A DNA stretch of 12,797 nucleotides from Entamoeba invadens IP1 (lineage: Eukaryota; Evosea; Mastigamoebida; Endamoebidae). The DNA lies in the NCBI RefSeq assembly GCF_000330505.1, contig NW_004443536.1, positions 187,830-200,626 of the forward strand, read 5' to 3'. Positions 1 to 8,015 of this stretch are shown here, one piece after another. Each line of letters opens with the position of its first letter. Within the stretch, counting starts at the first letter, position 1. The notes under the pieces are model-generated. The model did not search any database. It was not told the DNA's origin and saw nothing but the letters and a program-made list of their open reading frames with translations. The translations under genes were made by a program, and so were the position numbers.

Positions 1-305
1 TTCTACTGTATAATAATTCTAAAAAAGAAGAATAAAAAGATAAAACCAACTCAACAAGAAATGTAATATCAAGTTTTTAAAACTGTCTAACAGGTAAATA
101 TTATAAGAAGGATTTTTATCCGTTTATTATTAACCAAATAATAAAATTTGTACAGTGGCTTAAATGAAAGTCTTAATTTGAAAACGCTTATTAATTAAAC
201 GGTTTTCAAAATATATAATAAATGCAGAAAAAATTAAATTATAATAAAAATATGGTATTTTTAATAGTTTAAATAAAGATGTTTATTTATATTTTGAATA
301 AATAT
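1..305. other. AT-rich flank, no gene seen
   Basis: No reading frame of useful length or recognisable protein motif is present on either strand. The one local structure seen is a 9-bp inverted repeat, TTTGAAAAC (177-185) and GTTTTCAAA (202-210), separated by 16 bases. It is too short to assign a role. Confidence 0.6.
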
Positions 306-314
306 ATAGTAATA
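306..314. repeat. Left 9-bp target duplication of MULE-A
   Basis: ATAGTAATA here is repeated exactly at 2897-2905, immediately outside the other end of the element. Nine bases is the usual target-site duplication length of Mutator-like elements. The motif is AT-rich, so chance is not excluded, but its position next to both TIR ends supports it. Confidence 0.65.
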
Positions 315-324
315 AATGGCCGGA

Positions 325-537
325 TATAGTAAGACCTCGATTATTTCCAATTTTTTTATTTTAAAAACCTTGACACTTTCCAAATTGAAGATTTTGAATT
401 TTTTAGTAAATTGTTATATCAGCTAATAATTTAAATTAACTAACTTAAGATTACCTCGCATTTTACCAAAAAACTTCAAACAACCAATCAGATCTTTGAA
501 ATTGTTGAGGTTTGGAAATAATCGAAGTCTTACTGTA
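325..537. repeat. TA target duplication around the MITE
   Basis: TA at 325-326 and TA at 536-537 flank the 209-bp insertion. The uninterrupted right TIR reads CCGGATATTTGATTAC (reverse complement), with a single TA at this point. The empty site is therefore visible inside the same window. Confidence 0.9.
327..535. mobile_element. 209-bp Tc1/mariner-type MITE nested in the MULE-A TIR
   Basis: Its ends are 24-bp inverted repeats (327-350 and 512-535) that differ at two positions. The right end reads CAGTAAGACTTCGATT in reverse complement, and the left TAGTAAGACCTCGATT. A CAGT-type end with a TA duplication is the signature of the Tc1/mariner superfamily. There is no coding capacity, so it must have been moved by a transposase encoded elsewhere. 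I found no second copy of these ends in the window, including beside the Tc1-like pseudogene at 8190-9340. Confidence 0.85.
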
Positions 538-546
538 TTTGATTAC

Positions 547-770
547 GGACAATTGATTCATTTGTGTTTTATTTGGACAATTGATTCTTGTGATTATTTG
601 GTTATTAACAATGCTACAAATCGGGTTTTTATTTTTATATTAGTGTTTTTGATGGACATTTGATTCCAGAATAATACTATCAAAATGAAATAACGAATTG
701 TTATTAAGTTAATTTTCATATAAATAATCAGGTTTGATTAACAATTTTGTTTTCTATGGACAATTAATTC
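547..770 (+). repeat. Four subterminal repeats GGACAATTGATTC in the MULE-A TIR
   Basis: Copies begin at 547 (GGACAATTGATTC), 575 (identical), 654 (GGACATTTGATTC) and 758 (GGACAATTAATTC), all in the same orientation. They are mirrored in the right TIR, for example at 2863-2875. Repeated subterminal motifs in TIRs commonly serve as transposase-binding sites. That role is inferred here. Confidence 0.7.
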
Positions 771-879
771 CACGTGGATAATAATCATGTTATTAATTTA
801 AAAAAAATACAACTGATTTATAAAAATAAAATGAATACTTTTTTGATTTGATTAAGCTTTTTCTGTTTTTTCTCATAAT

Positions 880-2590
880 TTAACGAACAACAACCGCTTG
901 CTTGTATTGTTTTGATTGGTTTATTGGTTTTTTATTTACTTTTTCTTTTGTGGCTGTTTGGGTGTTTATTTTTAATTTATCAATTCTTTCTTTTGTTTTT
1001 AAAACCAATGGTATTATTGATCCATTGCAACAATCCACGACTTCACAATTTTAATGCCAATATTTGTAACATCTTCGATCGAGTGTTCTATTTTTTTTCA
1101 TTATCAATACAAACACAATTGTCTTTTTCAACATTCAATTCCGTTGATTGTGTAATTGGTGTTTTTATTAATTCATTAATCGTGTTTTTGTTTTGGGGAA
1201 CCATTTCAAAATAAGAAGATCTCAACAAGTAATTAATGTTGCAAAGTTGTGATATAAATTGTTGATTTGTAATTAATTTTTTTGGTAAAGTTATATGTTA
1301 AATTTTCTATAAATGTATTTCTTGATACATTTTGTGATCTTTTTCTTTTAAACACTCCATCAAGCATGTTTTTAAATTGTTCATTTTCTTTTGTTTCTAT
1401 TTTAATAATTTTATCAAACCATTCAACTTCGCTTGGATGTTTGTGTTGTAATCGTTTTGCAAATACAGAGTGAAAACTTTCACATATATTGTTTGTTCTT
1501 GTTTTACAACATTATTAATTCCACATTTCTTTTGAAAAAAAACATTCCCAAGCCAAGTTTGTTCGTAAGAGTTGTAAACTTTGAGTAACTATAAATATGT
1601 GCAATATTTTTAATGTTCTCGAAAACACCACTAACATCTTAAACTGGCAAAAAGCCAAACACATGAGAGATTTAACAATATTATAAAATTGTTGATCTTC
1701 TTTAAAACGGCTCGAAAGTCCCAAAGTGTTGACTTTTCTCCAAAGAGGTTGACACAAGTGAAAATAGCACCCCTATGTAATACAGCCAAAGTATTCGAGT
1801 GCATTTTGAATAGCATTTTCAAAATTAATCATCACAACAACACCATTTTTGAATAAAACATACTTATTGTTATTTTTCCAGTAATCATTAATACAATTAA
1901 ACATTTATTTGTATAATGATTCTGTTTTTTTCAATGAGTAAGGCATGAACCAAAGTAAAATGTTCTCCATTTTTCAACATACAATGTATAATGTACATTT
2001 GATAAAAAAATGGGTGCAGTGCTAAATGTACCATCCATGAGCAATGATTCAAAATCATTAATTTTATTGACTTTATCTTTATTTTCAAATACAGCAAAAT
2101 CCGAATCTTTCTTAATTAAATAATCATTATATAATGGGTGTGATTTAAAGTCACGATTGGTAAACATTTTTGTCTTAATGTTATAATTAATTGGACCATC
2201 AAATTCAACTATTTTAATTGATACATCACAATGAATATCTTTACACTTGTAATTTAAAAAAGAAAGTCCAATTCTATGAAATACAAAGTCATCAATTGAT
2301 GGTATTTTTCTACCTGAAATTTTTGAATTCAATGCTTTTATGTTTGTAAACAGCTTTAGATTATTATTTATATCATTTATGACATTTTGTGTAAATGATG
2401 AAAGTGGAATATTAGTTAACTGAAGATGTTACACCGTTGATCCAATGTGTTGGTTTGGTAAATTGTAAAAATGTGGTTGATAAATACAAGGTTGCATGTA
2501 TGGTACTTGTTGTTGATATTGTTGACAGATGGAATAATTGCATGGGTATATTGGCATGTATGGTTGTTGAAATCCATTGCATGGTAACAT
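880..2590 (-). pseudogene. MULE-A transposase pseudogene (DGTF type)
   Basis: A Mutator-like DDE transposase, in pieces across all three minus-strand frames. From the N-terminus: a 53-residue Gln/Pro/Tyr/Met-rich leader (2590-2429, ending in a stop); a 133-codon stretch (2332-1931) with a C-x4-C zinc-type start (YKCKDIHCDV) followed by a later SHP; and the first catalytic Asp in LLMDGTFSTAP (codon 2033-2035). After frameshifts come HALLIEKN, the family hallmark GCYFHLCQPLWRKV (about 1735-1780), and RTNNICESFH with the third acidic residue (1479-1481). The second Asp is replaced by Asn in VMINFENAI (codon 1824-1826), where relatives have DFE. The C-terminal tail is frame-broken and cysteine-bearing, and the last stop is at 880. 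The gene occupies nearly the whole space between the TIRs. The multiple frameshifts plus the lost Asp make it non-functional. Exact ends are approximate. Confidence 0.85.
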
Positions 2591-2604
2591 CAATGAATAT
2601 ATCG

Positions 2605-2896
2605 AATCAGTTGTATTTTTTTAAATTAATAACATGATTATTATCCACGTGGAATTAATTGTCCATAGAAAACAAAATTGTTAATCAAACCTGATTATTT
2701 ATATGAAAATTAACTTAATAACAATTCGTTATTTCATTTTGATAGTATTATTCTGGAATCAAATGTCCATCAAAAACACTAATATAAAAATAAAAACCCG
2801 ATTTGTAGCATTGTTAATAACCAAATAATCACAAGAATCAATTGTCCAAATAAAACACAAATGAATCAATTGTCCGTAATCAAATATCCGGCCACC
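2605..2896 (-). repeat. Right TIR of MULE-A
   Basis: A 292-bp arm, the reverse complement of 315-326 plus 538-818. It is uninterrupted, so it shows the pre-insertion structure of the left arm. It contains the mirrored GGACAATTGATTC repeats and ends CCGGCCACC. Confidence 0.9.
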
Positions 2897-2905
2897 ATAG
2901 TAATA
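2897..2905. repeat. Right 9-bp target duplication of MULE-A
   Basis: ATAGTAATA, identical to 306-314. Confidence 0.65.
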
Positions 2906-3342
2906 TAAATTATTTAATTTGTTTAAAAAAATAATTTTATTAAATCAAAAAAACATTTTATAAAAACAAAATTATTTATTATATTAAGCCATCATAAATT
3001 AATACTCATATAATTTCCAGCATATTTGTTGTGACAATGAATTCTGCACCACGGCTCCCTTGTTGTGATTATAAATCCAATTTATTATTAAAATGTTGTT
3101 AAACCTTTAAGACAAAATATATCATAATATACAAACTTATCTTTTCATCGTTTTTCTTTTTCGAACATAATGTCCAAGAAAAGATGTGGGACGTTTTAAA
3201 ATATAATAGTGATTATTTTTTGGTTCGCCTTATCCATTTAAAATTATTAGTTTAAAGTTGACTATTTTTCTAAAACAAAACTTTTAACTAAGTAATATTT
3301 TTAGTAATTAATAATACAGTATCGTAGCTCTACTTTATGTTA
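2906..3342. other. AT-rich spacer between MULE-A and MULE-B
   Basis: I see no open frame with coding character, no RNA gene and no further TIR. The stretch ends at the TACTTTGCC duplication of MULE-B. Confidence 0.6.
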
Positions 3343-3351
3343 TACTTTGCC
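3343..3351. repeat. Left 9-bp target duplication of MULE-B
   Basis: TACTTTGCC, repeated exactly at 6796-6804. The perfect 9-bp length fits a MULE insertion, and the lack of divergence argues for a recent one. Confidence 0.95.
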
Positions 3352-3574
3352 GGGTTCGCGATTTGGCACGCACACGCGTGTAACTTATGTACACTTTTTT
3401 GTCGCAAAAATATTCTTATTTTTTGAATAACAAATTTGATTATGTTATTCACTTTTTGGTTTTAAATATGGAAAAAAGAGATTATCAAATTATTCTGAAA
3501 TTGTTTGATGATTTTTATCTCATTAAATAAAATTTTTTTCTTGAAGTTTCCATAAATATAACAATAACTATAAA
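3352..3574 (+). repeat. Left TIR of MULE-B (223 bp)
   Basis: Identical, base by base, to the reverse complement of 6573-6795. It contains several palindromic units: TCGCGA (3356-3361), ACACGCGTGT (3372-3381), TTTTTG-TCG-CAAAAA (3396-3410) and GAATAACA/TGTTATTC (3425-3450). Confidence 0.97.
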
Positions 3575-4083
3575 TTTTTAATAATAAATAGTTTTTTGGA
3601 CAAAATGTTGATTTGTTTATAAACAAATACACATTTACTTTAAACTGAAAATTAACAAATAAATGATGGTTAATTTCGACAAGTTATAAGTGCAGGACTC
3701 GAGAACCATTGATCATACATTTAACATTCACCTTTAAAATCGCCAATTATTGATAATTTTATCGTCTAATTTTGAGTGTGTGGTGGTACATAATAATTCA
3801 AAACAACATGTTACTTTATTCAAACACATTACATAAGTTACGACATTTTTTTATCCAGTATAGAACTCAATTAAAAAAGCCATGCATGTTAATGTCTTGT
3901 TTGCAATAATATCTTTATCCAACTTTTTGTGAATTGTTTTTTATTGGTTTTGTTTATCATATTTTAATAAATTTTGTTTTTTCAATCAAACTTTTATATC
4001 TAATAAATTTTGAATTAAAAAACAATCATCTTCAATAACAAAAATTAAAAATGTTTTAAAACCAAACTTATATTTTTTTAATT
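3575..4083. other. MULE-B 5' non-coding region
   Basis: No gene is seen between the left TIR and the transposase promoter. One detail is an 11-base copy of a TIR motif, ACATAAGTTAC at 3831-3841, which also occurs inverted in the left TIR (3380-3390). The region grows increasingly A/T-rich toward the start of the gene, as expected for a protist 5' flank. Confidence 0.55.
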
Positions 4084-4092
4084 AAAAATTCA
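4084..4092 (+). promoter_or_regulatory. Putative Entamoeba-type initiator (AAAAATTCA)
   Basis: AAAAATTCA is an exact match to the published Entamoeba histolytica Inr consensus. It ends 30 bases before the ATG at 4123, which fits the very short 5' leaders of Entamoeba mRNAs. I see no clear GAAC element and no exact GTATTTAAA box upstream, only generic TATATTTTTT at about 4068-4077. In such AT-rich DNA a chance match is possible. Confidence 0.5.
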
Positions 4093-4122
4093 AAAACTTG
4101 TTTTTTCACAAAAACAAAATCA

Positions 4123-6476
4123 ATGCTTTCGGCCAAAAAACCAAAAGTCCACACATCCAAAAATGTTGCTGAAATGGTTTCGGAATTCAACCAAGAGACA
4201 CCGGAGTATGTCAAAGTGAAACTGTCTAATGAATTTATGGAGTATTCATTTGAAACACAAAAACATCAAATGAAAAAAGCCTCCGCAGTAAAACTCCATG
4301 GTGGCAAGTTCGCACTATTTGTCACCAAGAATAGTCGAAAAAATGCCCCACAACAATTCTTTAAATGTGTATATCCAGAATGTCCATGTCTCGTCAAACT
4401 AATTCTTTCACAAGACAGACAGCATGTTGTTGAAATAATGATAGAACATCTTCACACACATGGATTCACCAAGCTACCACCAACAGTTTACCACTATTTT
4501 ACCGACACTGAAATGGCAAATCTTCGAGCAAAATACAAACTGGGAGAAAACCCGAAGAACTCATAAAAGGATACAACCTTCCATTTGAGTGCAAGAAGTT
4601 GAGTTCTCTTCTTAGAAAAGACAAAGTCGACAATGGACGCGCACAGAGTAGAGATCTTATTGAGTACTTTGAAAGCCAAAATGAATGGAGCATAATTGTG
4701 TTTAAGTCGACAAGTGGAGTCTTTTTGGGATGTGCTGCTGTAAACATTTCGTTGTGTGAAACAGGAGAAGTTGGAGAAGTTATTCTCGACGACACTTGTG
4801 GTACTAACGAATTTGGGATCAACATAGATATACACAAACATTCTCATTGTGTGTTTTTTGGAGTGATGATTAACAGGACAACAGAATTTTTTATTATGTT
4901 ATTTGAATACATAAGAAAATACATTGAACTTTCCACGGTAGTGTGTGATAGATGCAAAAGCCAGTCGACCGCTCTTCTTAAAGTTTTCGAAAACGTTTCT
5001 ATAGTTTACTGTGAACGTCACATTCTGAGAAATCTCATCACAGCCTTTACAAAGAGTCATCCAATTATATCTATTTTTAACAAAGTGGTGTTTGCTGAAA
5101 AAGTAAATATTATAGAAGAAGCGAGACTATTGAAGGAATTGACCAAACTCGCAGATGAAAATGTCGACGTTCCTTTGGAAAACGAATTGTGTAATGGAGA
5201 AAATGAAGAAGGCGATTATATCCTGAATAGAGTGAACCAACTATTGGCAACAATCATTGAGTCAAACACCAACAAAATAGAGTCCACCCCAACCAAGTAT
5301 AAAATGATCAAAGAGCTCCTTGAATGTGCGAAATCTTGGCTTCCAAGTTGTACTTTAAATGTAACAAAAAATTCAACCTTAAATGGAATTGAAGGGTTTT
5401 TTGGATGGTTGAAAAGACTGATGGGGTTTAAAGCTTTAAGCCTTGTACAGGTTGTCCAAAACATCTTTCAATGTGCTAAAGACTTGGAAAAAAGTAATGG
5501 ACTTTGTGGTGCAAATAAAGAAGATGTGATACTTTTGAGATCGTTTTGCATGGATGAAGTCCCTAACAAACTAACCAAAGAAACTGTCACTGGACTAATA
5601 TTAACCATAAAAAGCACACAAGAACCGATAGTGAAACAATACCATTATACACGAAACCACAATTTGTTGTTTGAAACAGACACAATGAAAAACGACAACA
5701 ACGACGCATTTGAAATGATCGAAAACGGCAAGAAAGTCACCAAAAAGTTGAATGGATGCACTTGTAATTCTTTTATAATGAACGGATTCGCATGCATTCA
5801 CATAATCGATCTATACATAACACAGTTCAAGAAAATTCCTCTCAGGTTGTTCCATCCAAAGTGCCTTAAATCTGGAGGATTGCTTACAACTCACAAGTCA
5901 GTAGTGGTTGACCACAACCAGGCAAAAATTTTTAATTATTCTGACTATATTCATACACTTGAAAAGTATTACCCCAATGCAAAAGCAAAACCGCAAATTG
6001 TTGATACTCTTATTCGTGTATTGGAAGGTGAAAACGTCACTTTTGATAACAAAATTGAAAAAAAAGAAAACAACGAATTAACAAGACTATTTTTATCAAA
6101 GACAAAAAAGTCTGTTACAATTGTTGGTAATGAACAAATCACTGTGACCAAAAACATCACCATTGAAAGAATAAAAGATCAGAAAAAAATCAAGGAAATC
6201 AAACAAATAAGACCTTCTACTCTTGTTGAATATATGGAGCAGACAATGAAACCAAGAAGTAAACGACAAAAAGCTCATTTTAAAAACGACCAACCAAATA
6301 ACAAAAAGCTTTTTGGATGTTTTCTCTGCAATAACTCGAACCATCATGCAAGAGACTGCGATACAATGCACAACAACCGCATTATAAATGTGTCTAAAGC
6401 CAAGCCTACAATTACATTTGGTGGATGTTTACGATTTGTGAAGGGACTTCATAATAAAGCCAAAAAGAAAGATTAA
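4123..6476 (+). CDS. MULE-B transposase, about 784 codons, needs one -1 frameshift
   Basis: A Mutator-family DDE transposase, which would cut and paste this element in the nucleus. Frame 1 (4123-4566) gives 147 residues with a WRKY-GCM1/FLYWCH-like zinc site: C82-x4-C87 and a His pair near 109-113. After GENP the product must shift -1 into the frame running from 4554 to 6476. The long second frame has no ATG at its apparent start (TTG at 4599), so it is not an independent gene. Counting from that TTG as 1: Asp65 in ILDDTCGTN, Asp117 in VVCDRCKSQS, the family C..H pair in YCERH (138-141), Glu265 in LNGIEGFFGW, a SWIM zinc finger C387-x-C389-x9-C399-x-H401, and a CCHC knuckle C574-x2-C577-x4-H582-x4-C587. 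All three catalytic acids are present. The break is either programmed frameshifting, a one-base loss in a C run, or a sequencing error. Downstream the stop TAA is followed by a short AT-rich tail. Confidence 0.93.
4548..4607 (+). promoter_or_regulatory. Candidate -1 frameshift site with downstream stem-loop
   Basis: The heptamer A_AAC_CCG (4548-4554) has the X_XXY_YYZ form in the zero frame. Slipping back one base there gives GENP followed by EELIKGYN, exactly the join the protein needs. An 8-bp perfect inverted repeat follows: AGAACTCA (4556-4563) and TGAGTTCT (4600-4607). Its loop contains the zero-frame stop at 4564-4566. Against it: CCC is a poor second slip triplet, Z is G, and the spacer is only one base. 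A mutation or read error in the C run is a simple alternative. Confidence 0.35.
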
Positions 6477-6499
6477 TGGCCATATTAAAAGTTCGTTTT

Positions 6500-6505
6500 T
6501 AATTT
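6500..6505 (+). terminator. Putative 3'-end / polyadenylation motif TAATTT
   Basis: TAATTT lies 23 bases after the transposase stop (ends 6476), in a T-rich context. Entamoeba genes have short 3' UTRs with UAAUUU-like signals soon after the stop. The assignment depends on the organism guess. Confidence 0.4.
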
Positions 6506-6572
6506 TTTGTTTTAATTATGTTTTTGTGGTTAAAGTATTAATTATTAATTAGTATATGTATTTGATATATAT

Positions 6573-6795
6573 TTTATAGTTATTGTTATATTTATGGAAA
6601 CTTCAAGAAAAAAATTTTATTTAATGAGATAAAAATCATCAAACAATTTCAGAATAATTTGATAATCTCTTTTTTCCATATTTAAAACCAAAAAGTGAAT
6701 AACATAATCAAATTTGTTATTCAAAAAATAAGAATATTTTTGCGACAAAAAAGTGTACATAAGTTACACGCGTGTGCGTGCCAAATCGCGAACCC
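6573..6795 (-). repeat. Right TIR of MULE-B (223 bp)
   Basis: Perfect reverse complement of 3352-3574. Identity stops abruptly at 6573, where the inner sequences diverge. Confidence 0.97.
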
Positions 6796-6804
6796 TACTT
6801 TGCC
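6796..6804. repeat. Right 9-bp target duplication of MULE-B
   Basis: TACTTTGCC, identical to 3343-3351. Confidence 0.95.
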
Positions 6805-7552
6805 CTATAGAAGACTTTAATTATAAATATTAGTTAATAAAAACTATCTTAATTAATTTCAACTAAATATTAATATTTTTTGGTTAAAAATATTAAACTA
6901 AATAATGGTTTATGTATATAAAAATTAACCATATAATTTTTGCATAAAGCAAAGTTTCACATAAGGATGAGTGACTGTTCTGTATTTTGGTAGTTTTTAC
7001 AGTCGTCTTTTTGTATGAAATTAGTTTAATTCAAAACCCTAAACGACATTTAATCAATATTAAATTGAGATTAAAAATTGTGACTATTTTTGGCCGATCG
7101 TTTTAAAATGCTCCACTTTTAGTAGCAAAACCTTTAAATAACCCTTAAATTAATAAACGTTTTGAAATTATGCACCTTATTTTGTTTTCTGTATATTAAA
7201 AACTCAAAAAAATGGATCACAAATGAATGACTAATTTAAATACGGAATCGTATTTGAAAAATAAAAATGAAAAGATATAATAAGTTATTTGAGATTTTAT
7301 TACAGATACTCAACAAATATTACATTTATTTACAACTTCACGTGAAATGGATACAACGATAAGAAGATTAAAAAACTTTGAAAAATTTCAAGTTTCAGTA
7401 GATTTTCTTTCAAATTAGACCACTTTAAAACCTCCATCAACAAATAATCTCAAAATAAAATGATGTGAGTTAAAAGTTTCATTTTTTTCACAATCATAAA
7501 TCAACAAAAAAAATTTTTATTTAAAAATATGTTGTTGATAAAACTATTCTGA
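6805..7552. other. AT-rich spacer, no gene recognised
   Basis: Mostly A/T runs. The longest thing noticed is a minus-strand frame of 35 codons with an ATG (7330-7437) that has no family resemblance, and a 7-bp hairpin AAATACG-GAAT-CGTATTT at 7238-7255. Neither supports a gene call. Confidence 0.5.
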
Positions 7553-8015
7553 AAAATTAAAAAATTAAAAAACAAAAAAATTGAATATAATTATAATTAT
7601 ATTAAAAGTTTGCCGAAAAATTATGACCATGAATATTGTAAAGCTTGTTCTGTTCAGTTGTATCCAGTAAATTCAAAAACATAAAAATGGTCTCTATGTT
7701 ATTGCTGCTCTCGACATTCATCAATAAAAAAAATGAAGGGTAAAGGGTCCAAATATTTCAAATTATTTTTCAAAAGTCATAATTCAAATGAAATAACACA
7801 CATTTCTATTTCATTTAAACAGAAACACCAACGAAAATCAACAACATTTTATTATCGAACAAAGTTATTTCACTTTTGTTATTACACAACCCAATTTAAC
7901 TCCGAACAATTTCGATTAAAATATACAATCGCCAATTTTTAATGAAAACGTTTATTTAGACACTGATTATGATAATATATTTAGCACACGAGATTATAGT
8001 GATGTAATTATATAA
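7553..8015 (+). pseudogene. Unrecognised broken reading frame with a cysteine cluster
   Basis: One plus-strand frame stays open from after the TGA at 7550-7552 to 7942, with a single TAA at 7682-7684. That is unusually long for DNA this AT-rich. It contains EYCKACSVQL, then after the stop KWSLCYCCSRH, so the cysteines run C-x2-C-x16-C-x-C-C and could be a zinc-binding fold. The next frame over (7941-8015) continues with a coding-like, Asp/Tyr-rich stretch (NENVYLDTDYDNIFSTRDYS). I do not recognise a family. It could be a decayed transposon gene or a dead host gene. There is no paired TIR around it. Weak call. Confidence 0.3.

Larger units (their letters stand above)
315..818 (+). repeat. Left TIR of MULE-A, split by a MITE
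   Basis: Bases 315-326 and 538-818 are the reverse complement of 2605-2896. The only differences I see are two transitions at the first two bases and one A more in a poly-A run near 801-807. The arm is interrupted at 327-537 by a MITE and the extra TA. Deleting that block restores a sequence collinear with the right TIR. Confidence 0.9.
315..2896 (-). mobile_element. MULE-A: degenerate Mutator-like element carrying a nested MITE
   Basis: The element is 2582 bp, or 2371 bp without the nested 209-bp insertion and its duplicated TA. Its ends are inverted repeats of about 290 bp, and it is flanked by a 9-bp direct repeat (306-314 and 2897-2905). The interior is filled by one minus-strand MULE transposase pseudogene, whose putative ATG lies 15 bases inside the right TIR. 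The extreme termini differ slightly: left AATGGCCGG, right (reverse complement) GGTGGCCGG. The two TIRs are otherwise essentially identical, although the gene is frameshifted in several places. This suggests the copy last moved using transposase from elsewhere. Confidence 0.85.
3352..6795 (+). mobile_element. MULE-B: near-intact autonomous Mutator-like element
   Basis: The element is 3444 bp, with 223-bp TIRs that match base for base and a perfect 9-bp target duplication. It contains a single transposase gene (4123-6476) that is complete apart from one frameshift. The ends begin GGGTTCGCGATTTGG and are CpG-rich compared with the AT-rich interior and flanks. Identical TIRs and duplication, together with an almost unbroken gene, indicate recent transposition. 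This is the only element in the window that might still encode active transposase. Confidence 0.95.

Noticed and set aside
912..1473. Plus-strand hydrophobic frames that look like membrane proteins
   Set aside because: They are the Phe/Leu-rich reverse reading of the A-rich minus-strand MULE-A pseudogene (Lys/Asn codons read backwards), so the hydrophobicity is an artefact.
2437..2637. Plus-strand 66-codon frame (Cys/Val/Met-rich)
   Set aside because: Opposite strand of the Gln/Pro/Tyr-rich transposase leader at 2429-2590; it runs into the TIR.
4566..4599. A spliceosomal intron joining the two transposase frames
   Set aside because: No GTTTGT-type donor or TAG acceptor lies at the right phase, and a one-base slip at 4548-4554 joins the frames without losing any residues.
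4494..4847. Two minus-strand frames of 112 and 117 codons opposite the MULE-B transposase
   Set aside because: They are antisense shadows of the transposase, whose zinc and DDE motifs are clear on the plus strand.
7238..7255. Hairpin AAATACG-GAAT-CGTATTT as a terminator or TIR
   Set aside because: Seven-base arms are common by chance in this composition, and no gene or partner repeat is nearby.
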